From contig NZ_CP013655.1 of assembly GCF_001465345.1 (NCBI RefSeq), positions 3,473,091 to 3,537,090 of the forward strand: a stretch of DNA of 64,000 nucleotides, in the 5' to 3' direction. Source of the DNA: Enterococcus rotai. Its GTDB lineage: Bacteria; Bacillota; Bacilli; Lactobacillales; Enterococcaceae. Shown here piece by piece: positions 1 through 8,669 of the stretch (positions are counted from its first letter, which is position 1; the number at the start of each line of letters is the position of its first letter). The translations under genes were made by a program, and so were the position numbers. A model generated the notes under the pieces. The model did not search any database and had not been told where the DNA came from. It worked only from the letters and a program-made list of their open reading frames with translations.

Positions 1-20
1 ATCAGAAAAGAGAAAATACT

Positions 21-905
21 ATGAATAAAATATTGAATACGATTACAAAAGGAGATTCTTTTGAACTAATAAATCAAGTTGATGACCACTCTATTGATTT
101 ATTATTAACTGACCCACCTTACTTTCTGAATGGTTCAGGAGGGTTTAAAGGAAAAGAATGGGATTCTTCTAAAAGTTTATTAGATGCTGCTACTATTGGA
201 AAGATAGAATCTGGTATTTTAAACAAAACACAAGCAAAAAAAGAATACTTAAAAGCAGTAGAGGCTTATTTTATTAATATGACTACTGTTCTTCTTCCTA
301 AATTAAAAAAAGACGGTACCTTGATTATATTTAATAGAAAACATAATCTAGATACCATTAACAATGTTTTATCTCAAGATAATTTTACTGCAGAAGAATG
401 GAAGCTTTCCGCACTTTCTAAAGAGCAATCTCAGCCAAATTCAAGATGGTATACTACATATCTAGAATGGAAAAAAACGAATCCTAATCAACAAATTAAT
501 ACATTAGATTGGTCAGAATATGCTTTGATTGCTAACAATATGACCATTTCTAACCCGAAGAAAATTTCGCAAATCCCACAATATTGGGATGATAATCTAA
601 ACTCGGATAATCAATACTATGCAACCTCACCATACAATTCTAAAACTATCTTTTACGATAATGCCAAACATGTATCACCTAAACCCATCTCTTTGTGGGC
701 AGATTTGGTTAAAAGGTTTACTAAACCCAATGATTTAATCCTAGATATCTACTCTGGTTCTGGTACAACAGCAATGGTAGCAGAAGATTTAAATAGAAAG
801 TATATTGCCTTTGAGTATGAAGAAGAACAAGTTATTCGTAGTTTAAAGCGCTTAAACGGTTTTAGAGACAATATGCCTCATACTGCATTTCCTTTTGAAG
901 GATAA
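21..905 (+). CDS. DNA adenine-N6 methyltransferase, beta class
   Basis: This protein should transfer a methyl group from SAM to adenine in DNA. Seen: the catalytic DPPY motif at residues 31-34, near the N-terminus, and a SAM-binding motif DIYSGSGTT near residue 243 at the C-terminus. The order catalytic motif then SAM motif is the beta class. The 294-residue length is normal for an orphan or type II enzyme. The start has only a weak purine-rich site (AGAAAAGAG). No endonuclease gene is visible downstream; the upstream side is outside the window, so it may be an orphan methyltransferase or part of a restriction system cut off by the window edge. Confident about the enzyme class, not about the target sequence. 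Confidence 0.9.
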   Translation: MNKILNTITKGDSFELINQVDDHSIDLLLTDPPYFLNGSGGFKGKEWDSSKSLLDAATIGKIESGILNKTQAKKEYLKAVEAYFINMTTVLLPKLKKDGTLIIFNRKHNLDTINNVLSQDNFTAEEWKLSALSKEQSQPNSRWYTTYLEWKKTNPNQQINTLDWSEYALIANNMTISNPKKISQIPQYWDDNLNSDNQYYATSPYNSKTIFYDNAKHVSPKPISLWADLVKRFTKPNDLILDIYSGSGTTAMVAEDLNRKYIAFEYEEEQVIRSLKRLNGFRDNMPHTAFPFEG

Positions 906-1126
906 ATTTAATAATAGATTTTCTTACATTCTAAAACTCAATTGTTTCTATGTAAAAAATTAAAAGAGAGTCTAAAGGATAATTGTACCTACACAAAATC
1001 ACTACCTCTATTTAGTGAATTACCTATTTCTACTAATACATCCATTTTAAATGAACATTCTTTCTTTTCTCGGCACGCTAACTATTTTACTTTAATATTT
1101 TATAAAGATATTAACTTTTTTCACAT

Positions 1127-1142
1127 CACAACTATTGACACT
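1127..1142. repeat. Copy a of dispersed 16-base motif
   Basis: The motif CACAACTATTGACACT occurs here and again, identically, at 8965-8980. One-mismatch copies lie at 10313-10328 and 15254-15269. All four are inside the AT-rich accessory region. The function is unknown; it contains TTGACA, so a -35 role is possible, but no convincing -10 follows at the right distance. Confidence 0.7.
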
Positions 1143-1171
1143 TTTATCTATTTTAAAATGTTCTATGTATG

Positions 1172-1200
1172 CACAAGTAGATTTTCTACTTGTGTTATTT
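1172..1200 (+). terminator. Hairpin terminator, plus strand
   Basis: A perfect 10-bp stem (1172-1181 with 1185-1194, CACAAGTAGA arm) with a 3-base loop is followed by a T-rich run. It lies between the methyltransferase and the convergent gene at 1200-1598 and probably stops transcripts from the plus side. On the minus strand no T-run follows. Confidence 0.6.
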
Positions 1201-1598
1201 TATATAAAATCTATTCTTATGTTTTTAAAACGTTCATCTTTAATTTCTTCTTTAATAATTTCTGCCACAGTATCTTTTGGATAAAATGATAAACCTTCTA
1301 GAATATCTGAAGGTATAGAAGATACAGAAATTAATAAACATTCAGTATCTGCAAACACATCTTCTAAACTCAATAAAATACGGATTCCCTCAAGTAAAGA
1401 GTCTACCCAATACTTTTCATCATACTCATCTAAATCAACAGAATTAAGCGCTACTGATAAGCTTCCACCAGTATATTCAAGAAAATTACTACCTTTATCA
1501 TACTCTTTGTAATCCATGTCCATACCTACAAAATTCTTCGCACCATAAATACACATTCCTAATACCACCATTTGTTCTTTTAAAATTTCACTATTCAT
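1200..1598 (-). CDS. Hypothetical acidic protein
   Basis: I do not recognise this 132-residue protein. The start is well supported by an ideal ribosome site (AGGAGG, 6-7 bases before ATG). It is acidic (many Asp/Glu), has no signal peptide or clear membrane segment, and carries no motif I can name. It is transcribed alone, converging on the DNA methyltransferase, with a 510-bp gene-free stretch upstream. The location among defence-type genes makes an immunity or anti-restriction role conceivable, but that is a guess. Confidence 0.6.
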   Translation of the reverse strand: MNSEILKEQMVVLGMCIYGAKNFVGMDMDYKEYDKGSNFLEYTGGSLSVALNSVDLDEYDEKYWVDSLLEGIRILLSLEDVFADTECLLISVSSIPSDILEGLSFYPKDTVAEIIKEEIKDERFKNIRIDFI

Positions 1599-2109
1599 TT
1601 TATTTCCTCCTAATTAATTTTTTTGTACATGGTATTTTTATTAATTCCTTTCTTTTAAATTTTTACTTTCCAATGAAAAAAGTAATTATGTATTATATTT
1701 AATTTAGTGAAATTTGTTATCTTATTCATCTGAGCATCACTAGTATAACTCGTTTTTTTTATTGTTCAAGTCTTTCTTTATCATTTTATCTTTTCTTTTT
1801 TCTGTGTATATTTCTTCTTGTTGTTATATACAATACGACTTATTATATACAAAGATACTAGTAACAAATCAAACTCAATTTTAACTTACATTGAAAATTT
1901 AACCATCATCTTAGTAATTCCTCAAGCCTGTTTTTATCAGCTTTTTAAAGCATAAAATTTGTACACAAAAAAATGTTAAAAGCATGTTGAATTTCTACTT
2001 TTAACATCATAACTATGACATTTTTATTCTAAATTTACAGTATTACTTTTTAAATCATTTTCTATATACAACATGTATCTCAATAATTGTTGTATGTTTC
2101 AAAATAACT
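1599..2109. other. Gene-free AT-rich stretch
   Basis: About 510 bases with no supportable gene. It holds the ribosome site and presumably the promoter of the 1200-1598 gene at one end and a minus-strand terminator (1966-2007) for the 2110-4007 genes at the other. A second small inverted repeat (ATACAACA, 2066-2073 with 2088-2095) lacks a T-run. Nothing else stands out. Confidence 0.5.
1966..2007 (-). terminator. Terminator of the HEPN-like gene pair
   Basis: Read on the minus strand, a 10-bp stem (ATGTTAAAAG arm, 1998-2007 with 1973-1982) is followed by seven T. It lies about 100 bases past the stop of the 2110-2988 gene and should end that transcript. Confidence 0.75.
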
Positions 2110-2988
2110 CTAAAGAGCAAGTCCTCTTCTAGGATTTTTCCTTTTCATAAAGCTACAAATTATTTCATCCATCTTTTCCTCATAATTTCCATCTAAAAAT
2201 AAATCGAAATCAGGCGCATCAAACTCATTCAAAAATCCAATTTCTTTTAATTCCATTATCTCATCTAAATTTTTCTTATTAATAGTTACCCAAATGTCGG
2301 TATTGTGCAATACATTAAGCTTAATACATGAATCTTGTCTATTTTGAATACCTTCATAAAGGGTTAATCCATTCTCAAAGATAACAACGTAATCAGATTT
2401 AACATTCTCATCAATCAACTTTAAATCTTCAGTATCAGAGAAGATTTTCATGAAGTTACTGCCAGTAGCTTCATTATCAAAATCAATTTCATCTTTAAAT
2501 ATTAATTGATTTATTGCTATCTTTTTCTCTACTATAGCATCTTCTTCTTTCTTTGTAATTCGGTGGATTGACCTAAATAATTCTCTATCATATGGAACAA
2601 AGTCCAATGAAAGAACATCAGGTAAATTATTAGCACATATTTTCCTGACTTGAATTACTTCATTTTGCATATCGGCAATTATATCACTCATTGAACTATA
2701 TTCTTTCGGGATATAGTCTTCATCTTTGTGAGCAGAATTTTTATCTCTCTCCTTAAATATCTTTTCAAGAATTTCATCTTTATTTTTCAAATTGCTTCTT
2801 TCTTTACGATTAGTAAAAGTTTTATCTATAACAATAGCACATTTAATATAAAAATCATCTCTTAAATCATTGATTTTCTTTCTTAAATCGATGTGTTGAA
2901 GTTCAGAATGGTTTATATTAATGAACATAATGCTATCCACACTCTTTTTAGCGTCTATCATATATCTTGCTACTTCCCATTTTTTCAT
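2110..2988 (-). CDS. HEPN-like protein of a two-gene unit
   Basis: Family not recognised as a whole. Residues 81-87 read RDKNSAH, an R-x5-H arrangement seen in HEPN-type RNases and AbiU2-like proteins (RNK/RDK..AH), inside a predicted helical N-terminal half. The C-terminal half is acidic and has no motif I know. The ATG overlaps the stop of the gene upstream (2985-3812) by 4 bases, so translation is probably coupled and the two products may act together. The placement beside methyltransferase, DUF4062 and helicase genes suggests antiphage or toxin function. The HEPN reading rests on one short motif and could be coincidence. Confidence 0.55.
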   Translation of the reverse strand: MKKWEVARYMIDAKKSVDSIMFININHSELQHIDLRKKINDLRDDFYIKCAIVIDKTFTNRKERSNLKNKDEILEKIFKERDKNSAHKDEDYIPKEYSSMSDIIADMQNEVIQVRKICANNLPDVLSLDFVPYDRELFRSIHRITKKEEDAIVEKKIAINQLIFKDEIDFDNEATGSNFMKIFSDTEDLKLIDENVKSDYVVIFENGLTLYEGIQNRQDSCIKLNVLHNTDIWVTINKKNLDEIMELKEIGFLNEFDAPDFDLFLDGNYEEKMDEIICSFMKRKNPRRGLAL

Positions 2989-3812
2989 CCTTCATCACTT
3001 TCTTCTTGTGTATTTGATATATAGCCTTTTATTAAAATAAAAAATATTTTTTCGAATTCAGAATATTCTTTCAATTCTTTTTCTTCAATTAAATCTTTAA
3101 ACACCTTCGCTGTATCAACTACATTTTTCGAGATATTAAATTGCGGAAGATTAGAATTTAGTAGCTTTAATTTTTCTAACTGTTGTATAGCAAATTCTTT
3201 CGTTATCGTACTATTCTCATATAAAACAATTATAAAGTTAAATGCTCTTTCAGGTTCTAAATTCTTCAAATACGCCATCGATAATTTATCAATGATTATT
3301 AAATCAGCAACTGTTCCGATTGGAGTTGCTTTCCAAATTTCAGTTAAAATCTTGATTCTGTTATGCGGAGGAAGATAGCTTAAAATGTGCAACGGTAACC
3401 CCTCAAAAGGATTCTTCTTGAAATAGTTAATTATCATATCTTCAAAAATGTTAGTTATTATATTAATAGCTTGTTTAATTTCTTCCATAGTCGGTTCTAC
3501 TTTACCAAAATGCGTACCTTTATTACCAATCACTCTTACCTTATGAAGTTTATTACCAATTTCTTCATCATAATAATCTCTTATGGCATTAATATTTTTA
3601 TCTAACTTATCTCTACCCCACATTGCATTTGATAAATTGTATTCTTCTTTTAATTTATCCTTAAAAAAAAGGTTAACAATACCTTCTAGATATCGTCTTA
3701 TCGTGGTAGCTCGCAAAACATTCCTTAAATCTTCATTCATATAATCGTGATAATCATCAAGTAATTCATTTGGAACTAAAACCGGCAACTCAATTTCATT
3801 AAACCTTTTCAC
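2985..3812 (-). CDS. DUF4145-like protein
   Basis: Residues 34-101 match the style of DUF4145/HEPN-superfamily proteins: an R-x-x-LEGIVN-type helix (39-47) and IRxxGNKGTH near residues 93-101. Such domains occur in restriction- or toxin-associated proteins and as stand-alone defence factors. The start is GTG at 3812, preceded by AAGG at 7 bases, which is the best supported start. It follows a possible short gene by 3 bases and overlaps the next gene by 4, so it sits in a tight operon. The C-terminal part (110-275) is helical and unassigned. Function is not known; a defence role is inferred from domain style and neighbours. Confidence 0.6.
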   Translation of the reverse strand: MKRFNEIELPVLVPNELLDDYHDYMNEDLRNVLRATTIRRYLEGIVNLFFKDKLKEEYNLSNAMWGRDKLDKNINAIRDYYDEEIGNKLHKVRVIGNKGTHFGKVEPTMEEIKQAINIITNIFEDMIINYFKKNPFEGLPLHILSYLPPHNRIKILTEIWKATPIGTVADLIIIDKLSMAYLKNLEPERAFNFIIVLYENSTITKEFAIQQLEKLKLLNSNLPQFNISKNVVDTAKVFKDLIEEKELKEYSEFEKIFFILIKGYISNTQEESDEG

Positions 3813-3815
3813 TTC

Positions 3816-3953
3816 TCAACCTTCTTTCTTTTCTAGAGATATTACTACCTTTTCTCGTTCATATTTTTTGATGTAAGTACACAATGCTTCTCTGCTTATG
3901 CTATAGTATTGTGAATTTTTAATATTTTTTATTTTTAAATTATACATTTGTTC
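3816..3953 (-). CDS. Possible short leader gene
   Basis: A 45-46 residue reading frame ends 3 bases before the GTG of the DUF4145-like gene. A longer version starting at GTG 4007 would have its first codons inside a perfect terminator hairpin (3976-4004), so a start near ATG 3953 is more plausible, though no strong ribosome site precedes it. The product is basic, with a possible helix-turn-helix-like patch (SREALCTYIKK). It could be a tiny regulator or not a gene at all. Confidence 0.3.
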   Translation of the reverse strand, partial: EQMYNLKIKNIKNSQYYSISREALCTYIKKYEREKVVISLEKKEG

Positions 3954-3967
3954 CATTTCAGGTAATT

Positions 3968-4005
3968 TAACAACAGAAGTGGGTCTTTGTAGAGACCCAC
4001 TTCTC
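3968..4005 (-). terminator. Terminator of the DUF4062 gene
   Basis: A perfect 11-bp stem (AGAAGTGGGTC arm at one side of 3975-4004) with an 8-base loop is followed on the minus strand by a T-rich run. It lies downstream of the 4148-5089 gene and separates it from the HEPN-like pair. Confidence 0.75.
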
Positions 4006-4147
4006 ACTATTTAGAGTTCAAGTCTCAAACTAATCAATTTCTTTCGTAACACATTTAACTTGTGCTATGAATATATCAATATCTTTCCCCTTAGTTTCAA
4101 TATATATTGGATATACAAGTTCAAATAAACTTTTTATTATGAGATTT

Positions 4148-5089
4148 CTAGAAAGGTAAAGAATCATCTTTAAAATCTATTATTGGTGGTCTCTTTTTCT
4201 TTAACTTAATTCCATTGACTTTCGCTACATTTTCCTTAAGAACTTTCTTAATTTCAATCCTTTGATTTCGTTCAATACTATATGAAATTATCTGACCTAC
4301 TTCTTCATTTATATCTGCTTTTAATATTCCAACCTCTTCTAATTTATCTAAAGTATCATAATATCTTTCACTAAGATATTTTTCTAAATTATTTTTATTC
4401 TCCCAATCAATAATACGATGTATTGTATGATTTGATAGTGTAAATGTTCGAACCGCCTCTTCCATTGAGAATATCAATAGTAGTCGTTCATCATCATCAA
4501 AATCCATTTCATCAAACAATTTAGAAGTTTCTAAATTTAATGGTTCTTTTAATTGAGATATCAATGGTTCTTCACAGACATCATTATCTAATAATCTATT
4601 AACTTCTTTTGTCAAAAATTGTCTTATATTATCTGGGCTATATTTAGCATATAGACCTTTATTATTTTCTTCGAGTTCTCTTTGATATGCTTCTACATTT
4701 TTAATAGTTTCACTATTGATTTTTGGAATAAATTCTGTATCTAAGAAAAAAATTCCAATTCGAGCATTCGTCTTTTTAGAAAAATAATCAATTTCGTTCA
4801 CAGTACCTGACCTACTGTTATTTATAGGTGTTCCAAGTGTGTAACCAAACAGAGCAATCATCAAATCACTATCTGAAACTATTTGACGATTAATAATTGT
4901 TTGACCTGAAGCATTTTCTCTGTACTCTGAATGAGAGTTTTTTTCCCATCTAATAGGCATTAATATGGTATTAGTCTGGTCAGTATGTTCATTATTCCAA
5001 TAATGTATTAGTTTCTCTATTTCATCTCTTTGCTGTAAAACATCCCCAGGAGAAGCTATAAAAACTTTTACTAGATTCACTTGATTCAT
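4148..5089 (-). CDS. DUF4062-domain protein
   Basis: The N-terminal ~110 residues fit DUF4062: VFIASPGDV followed by QRDEIE, then DSDLMIALFGYTLGTP and SGTVNEI. DUF4062 is related to TIR and nucleoside deoxyribosyltransferase folds, and occurs in NLR-like and other antiphage proteins; the Glu in the VNEI stretch is at the position expected for a catalytic acid. The C-terminal 200 residues are helical and unassigned and could be a sensor. The ATG at 5089 is chosen because a GTG at 5098 lies inside the ribosome site GAGGTG. It is a single-gene unit with its own terminator. A defence effector is inferred. Confidence 0.65.
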   Translation of the reverse strand: MNQVNLVKVFIASPGDVLQQRDEIEKLIHYWNNEHTDQTNTILMPIRWEKNSHSEYRENASGQTIINRQIVSDSDLMIALFGYTLGTPINNSRSGTVNEIDYFSKKTNARIGIFFLDTEFIPKINSETIKNVEAYQRELEENNKGLYAKYSPDNIRQFLTKEVNRLLDNDVCEEPLISQLKEPLNLETSKLFDEMDFDDDERLLLIFSMEEAVRTFTLSNHTIHRIIDWENKNNLEKYLSERYYDTLDKLEEVGILKADINEEVGQIISYSIERNQRIEIKKVLKENVAKVNGIKLKKKRPPIIDFKDDSLPF

Positions 5090-5230
5090 TTCAATCACCT
5101 CAGTTTCAGTATAGCAATTTTTTCTATAAAAATTAAGTTAAATCCTAAAGTTATTTACATTCTCACCCTACTTTATATCTATAATTCTTTTTATTACACT
5201 TGAAACTAATTGCTTATACAAATTAATCAA

Positions 5231-5851
5231 TTATATTTTTGCCCTTAGTCTTATTTTTTTGACAGTATTCCTACTTATACCTAATTCTTCTGCTATTTTT
5301 AACATTGGTTGGTTATTCTCTAACCGTTTTAGTACTTCAAAATATGTATTTTTGTCTTTTCTATTTTTTGTATCAGACCTGTATCTAGGTAACGTTCCTT
5401 TATATTTTCCTTCTTTCTTAGCTCTTTTGATTCCTTCAGATTGCCTTCTTAACATATCTTTTCTTTCTTGTTCAGCTTTGTACCTTGTTACAACATTAAT
5501 CACATCCCATACCATTTTTAGAACACCTTCAGTTGGAACTTCTTTTAAACCTAACATATCTAACAAATCTAAAGGAACAACAACTGCTCCCTTTATACTC
5601 AATTCCGCTGAAATACGTTCTTGGTCTACTTGATTTCTTGCTAAACGGTCTAATGCTACAACATAAATAAAATCACCTTCTCGAACATACTTTAACAATT
5701 CTTTTAGACCATTTCTTCCATCCAAACTTTTACCACTAACTGCATCATCTTCAAAATATTTTTCTATGTTATACTTTTCTAAAACTTGTCTTTGATTTTT
5801 TATACTTAAATCATCACTACTTACTCTCATATATGCTATTCTGCCCATCAT
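5231..5851 (-). CDS. Serine recombinase, resolvase/invertase family
   Basis: The N-terminal catalytic domain has the YMRVSSDD motif with the nucleophile Ser at residue 11, and VALDRLARN with the conserved Arg pair near residue 69. The C-terminus ends in a resolvase-type helix-turn-helix (AEELGISRNTVKKI, ~190-203). The length of about 206 is normal. Two tandem ATG codons follow AGGAGG; either may be used. Its relatives resolve plasmid or transposon cointegrates or invert DNA. No transposase is adjacent, so a plasmid-type resolution or integration-maintenance role is likely. A second family member is at 14364-14936. Confidence 0.9.
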   Translation of the reverse strand: MMGRIAYMRVSSDDLSIKNQRQVLEKYNIEKYFEDDAVSGKSLDGRNGLKELLKYVREGDFIYVVALDRLARNQVDQERISAELSIKGAVVVPLDLLDMLGLKEVPTEGVLKMVWDVINVVTRYKAEQERKDMLRRQSEGIKRAKKEGKYKGTLPRYRSDTKNRKDKNTYFEVLKRLENNQPMLKIAEELGISRNTVKKIRLRAKI

Positions 5852-6018
5852 CACTCCCTCCTCTGTCCTCTATTTTAAACTGACCACTTAATTTGACCAT
5901 TAACTTACTATATTTAAATGCCGTTAATACAATTGCAAGGTTTGTTTAACTAAGCCCCCCTCTGACTGACCATCCTTAAAAAGCAACTCTTTTATTTATT
6001 ATGGACAAAAATATTGGC

Positions 6019-7770
6019 CTAAAATCTTTCTAAAATACTCGTCCCTATATTGAATAGTTCCATATTGTCTACAATAACTATTGATATTTTTTTTCTTGAC
6101 CTAGTAATATTCTGGAAAAACATTTTAACTGAATGATAGTATGAATTGCTAGTTCCAGTAAAAACTTCATATTTTCCGTTAGAATTAGGTTTGTATCCAA
6201 AATTTTTATCTAATATAACTATTACATTTTCAAACTCTTGTCCAATAACTTTATGTGGTGTTTCATCATCTGTCACTAATCTATCTAATGGTTCTTTCCC
6301 ATATTGACTAGTTGCATATGTTAAAGGTTTAAAACCATTTTTTGATTTGAATGAAACATATTTTTTGGCATTATCCATATTTGAAAAATACTTTATTTCT
6401 ATATTATTATATCTATTCGGCACTGAAATATTAATTTCTTGACGTAAAGAATTGATAAATTTCACAAAATCTTTCGAAAAAGATTTCTCACTAATTTTAC
6501 CATCATAATTTTTTGCTATTCTATTTACAGTTTTGATAAAGTTAGCTAAATCATCCGAACTAAAATCAATATTCAAATCCAAAAAAGTTTCAAAACATGA
6601 ATTGACATCATCTTTCGAGAGATTTTTTGTTTGATTGATAGGAGTTTTTAAAAATAATTTAATAAAATTTGCTAATTCTTCATTTGACCTAATTTTTTCA
6701 GTAAGTTTAAATTTGTTTCCTTTGTTTGTTATGGATTCCAGCTTACTTTTCACATCATATTCTATCTCACTATTATGCAAACATTGTTCCTTGTCCAAAG
6801 AGAATATACATGGTACTTTATTTAATGTACAATAGTGAACTATCTGTTTCAATTGCTTCTCTCTAATTCTTTGACTTTCATCAACAAATATAATATTGAT
6901 ATTTTCATTTATATTTTCGTTAAGTTTATACACAGGATGTATATTAAAACCATATTCATTCCTTAATTTTAGGTGACCATCATTCAAATTACCTACATGC
7001 AAAACTAACTCATTTTCTGACATGTTTTTAATAATGTCATATAAAAGTAAAGTTTTTCCTGTTCCTGCTCCTCCTTCTAACATAAAGAAATATTCATCCA
7101 TTTCTATTTTTTTTAGTATTTCTTTCTTTATTTTTTCTTGATGATTTGTCAAAAAGTATTCGTCATTGATAAATTTATCTACTGTATTAAAAGGAGAAAT
7201 TAGATAATTACTTGGCTCAAAAAATGCATCAATATTCTCTAAAGTTAACTTTTCATACTCTTGTTTGTTAATAATTTCAGCTAGTTTTTCGACACTTATC
7301 TCTTCCAATAAGAAGTCTTGATTCAATTGAAAAAATCTATTTTGTTCGGAAGAAAAAGAGATACAGTAACTTTCCACATCTAAAGCTGAAAGATAGCTCA
7401 TTTTTCTTATTAGTTGTTTTTTCATCTTATCCAAATCCAAATCTGATTTCAATTCAATATTTATATGGTAGTTACTACCCATTTTCAATAAATCAAATTC
7501 TTCACCAATCTGCGGTATCTTATAACTTAAAAGAAACCCCTCTGTAACCCATGATATCCATTCTTCGGTGTAACTTAAACTTAAAGTATCAATTAATGAT
7601 TCTACAGATTTAATCTCATGTAATTTTAAATCAATCATCATTCGCCTATTAAATTCCTTTATCTTTTCTTCATCATTATTTTTAATAAAATACGCATACG
7701 TTAATAAGTCCACTATACTAATCTCCATTTCGCAAAATTTTTGTATAACCTCTAAAGTCTTATTATTCAT
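6019..7770 (-). CDS. DUF2075-type helicase with N-terminal nuclease-like domain
   Basis: Seen: Walker A GGAGTGKT near residue 235, Walker B IIFVDESQR near 295, and later motifs of superfamily 1-like DUF2075 (schlafen group 3-like) ATPases such as EKIRSNEELA and NITRSRKK. The N-terminal ~110 residues hold EFDLL near 93 and NIELK near 103, spaced like a PD-(D/E)xK nuclease or restriction-endonuclease core. The 583-residue length fits a nuclease-helicase fusion. The start codon lacks a good ribosome site, so it is uncertain. It is a single gene with an AT-repeat upstream. Probable antiphage function; the nuclease activity is inferred. Confidence 0.65.
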   Translation of the reverse strand: MNNKTLEVIQKFCEMEISIVDLLTYAYFIKNNDEEKIKEFNRRMMIDLKLHEIKSVESLIDTLSLSYTEEWISWVTEGFLLSYKIPQIGEEFDLLKMGSNYHINIELKSDLDLDKMKKQLIRKMSYLSALDVESYCISFSSEQNRFFQLNQDFLLEEISVEKLAEIINKQEYEKLTLENIDAFFEPSNYLISPFNTVDKFINDEYFLTNHQEKIKKEILKKIEMDEYFFMLEGGAGTGKTLLLYDIIKNMSENELVLHVGNLNDGHLKLRNEYGFNIHPVYKLNENINENINIIFVDESQRIREKQLKQIVHYCTLNKVPCIFSLDKEQCLHNSEIEYDVKSKLESITNKGNKFKLTEKIRSNEELANFIKLFLKTPINQTKNLSKDDVNSCFETFLDLNIDFSSDDLANFIKTVNRIAKNYDGKISEKSFSKDFVKFINSLRQEINISVPNRYNNIEIKYFSNMDNAKKYVSFKSKNGFKPLTYATSQYGKEPLDRLVTDDETPHKVIGQEFENVIVILDKNFGYKPNSNGKYEVFTGTSNSYYHSVKMFFQNITRSRKKISIVIVDNMELFNIGTSILERF

Positions 7771-7810
7771 TCAAATAATAATTTATTATACACTATAATT
7801 ACTTTTCCAT

Positions 7811-7829
7811 ATATATATATATACGTATA
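7811..7829. repeat. (AT)n simple repeat upstream of the helicase gene
   Basis: A short alternating AT run with a TACGTATAA tail sits about 45 bases before the 7770 start. It may be part of the promoter; no clear -35 is visible. Confidence 0.35.
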
Positions 7830-7915
7830 AATGTCTTTTATTTGAATATAGTAAAAATCATTTATCATTAGTTAATTGCTTTTCATATAACGCTTAAAAA
7901 TTCGTTTTTCACTTG

Positions 7916-8209
7916 TTATCTTTCTCTTAATTTTTTGAACTTTCGATTAACAGTTCTTTCAGATACACCTAATATTTCTGCAATTTGTTTTTGAGTTAAT
8001 GTCCCACTTAGCCATTTACCATAGGCTTTTTTTAGTGTTTCATCATCAATTTTAGAAGGTCTCCCCATTTTTTTTATTGATTGCTGCATTCCTTTTTTTA
8101 TTTTCTTTCTCCTATTCCATTCTTCTTCACTGATACTATCATATCCACAATCTTTACTTTTGACTAAATAAATTGGATTATGTGGTATTATTTTTGGCGT
8201 ATTGTTCAT
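7916..8209 (-). CDS. Small HTH protein resembling a recombinase C-terminus
   Basis: Residues ~47-97 read like the DNA-binding end of a serine recombinase: GRPSKIDDETL, then TQKQIAEILGVSERTVNRK, a clear helix-turn-helix. No catalytic recombinase domain is present, so this is a stand-alone HTH protein or the remnant of a resolvase. The start at ATG 8209 is chosen because AGGAGG lies 8 bases upstream; the GTG at 8218 overlaps that site. It probably binds DNA in the element, perhaps at the small repeats just upstream (8300-8432), but this is inference. Confidence 0.65.
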   Translation of the reverse strand: MNNTPKIIPHNPIYLVKSKDCGYDSISEEEWNRRKKIKKGMQQSIKKMGRPSKIDDETLKKAYGKWLSGTLTQKQIAEILGVSERTVNRKFKKLRER

Positions 8210-8300
8210 GTTATTCACCTCCTCCCTACTATCTTATTGTCCGTTTCAACAATGCTTTTGTTTCAGTAAATGCCCCTAGACAAAAAGAATAATTTTGCGT

Positions 8301-8314
8301 TTAAGACATTAATG
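8301..8314. repeat. 14-base direct repeat, copy 1
   Basis: TTAAGACATTAATG occurs here and at 10038-10051, each a few bases after a GCGTTTA. Both copies are in non-coding stretches of the accessory region. Confidence 0.5.
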
Positions 8315-8315
8315 T

Positions 8316-8432
8316 AAAATGTCATCTCTAAATTTTAATCATTGGTGACATTTCCGCTTTTAAGGTATAAACAGTTCCGTTTTTAGATAAAATTTTGTCT
8401 GATTTTTTATTCTTATCTAAAATGTCATCCCT
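8316..8432. repeat. Paired AAAATGTCATCyCT repeats
   Basis: AAAATGTCATCTCT at 8316-8329 and AAAATGTCATCCCT at 8419-8432 are direct repeats 103 bases apart, with an inverted GGTGACATTTC between them near 8343. A related GGTAACATTTC block is at 8940. They could be operators of the HTH protein at 7916-8209 or parts of a replication or control region. Confidence 0.45.
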
Positions 8433-8522
8433 GATATCACCTCACTAAATCGGACATATAGAATATTTTAAATAAAGAAAAAAGACACCTCTATATGACG
8501 TGTCAAATTATGTTACTATGTA

Positions 8523-8669
8523 TTATTTTAAATTTTTTAGTATTTTTTTGAATATACCAATTACAAATTTATTAATATTACGTTCTTCTAACTTTCCACT
8601 TAAATAATCTTGTTGCTCCATTTTAATTATTAACTCATACATTAATTGCTTATCTTTTTTGCTTAACAT
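8523..8669 (-). CDS. Small ORF coupled to the 8663-8863 gene
   Basis: A 48-residue frame begins at ATG 8669 behind a good ribosome site (AAGGAGG, 9 bases). Its start overlaps the stop of the upstream small gene by 7 bases, so translation is probably coupled. The product is Lys/Glu-rich and helical (ELIIKMEQQ), ending FKKILKNLK. No family recognised. Confidence 0.5.
   Translation of the reverse strand: MLSKKDKQLMYELIIKMEQQDYLSGKLEERNINKFVIGIFKKILKNLK

Noticed and set aside
942-1289. Plus-strand frame of 115 residues
   Set aside because: It begins with TTG, has no ribosome site, runs through a terminator hairpin and overlaps the better supported minus-strand gene at 1200-1598.
3954-4007. GTG start for the short gene at 3816
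   Set aside because: Its first codons would lie inside a perfect terminator hairpin (3975-4004); they are more likely the end of the DUF4062 transcript.
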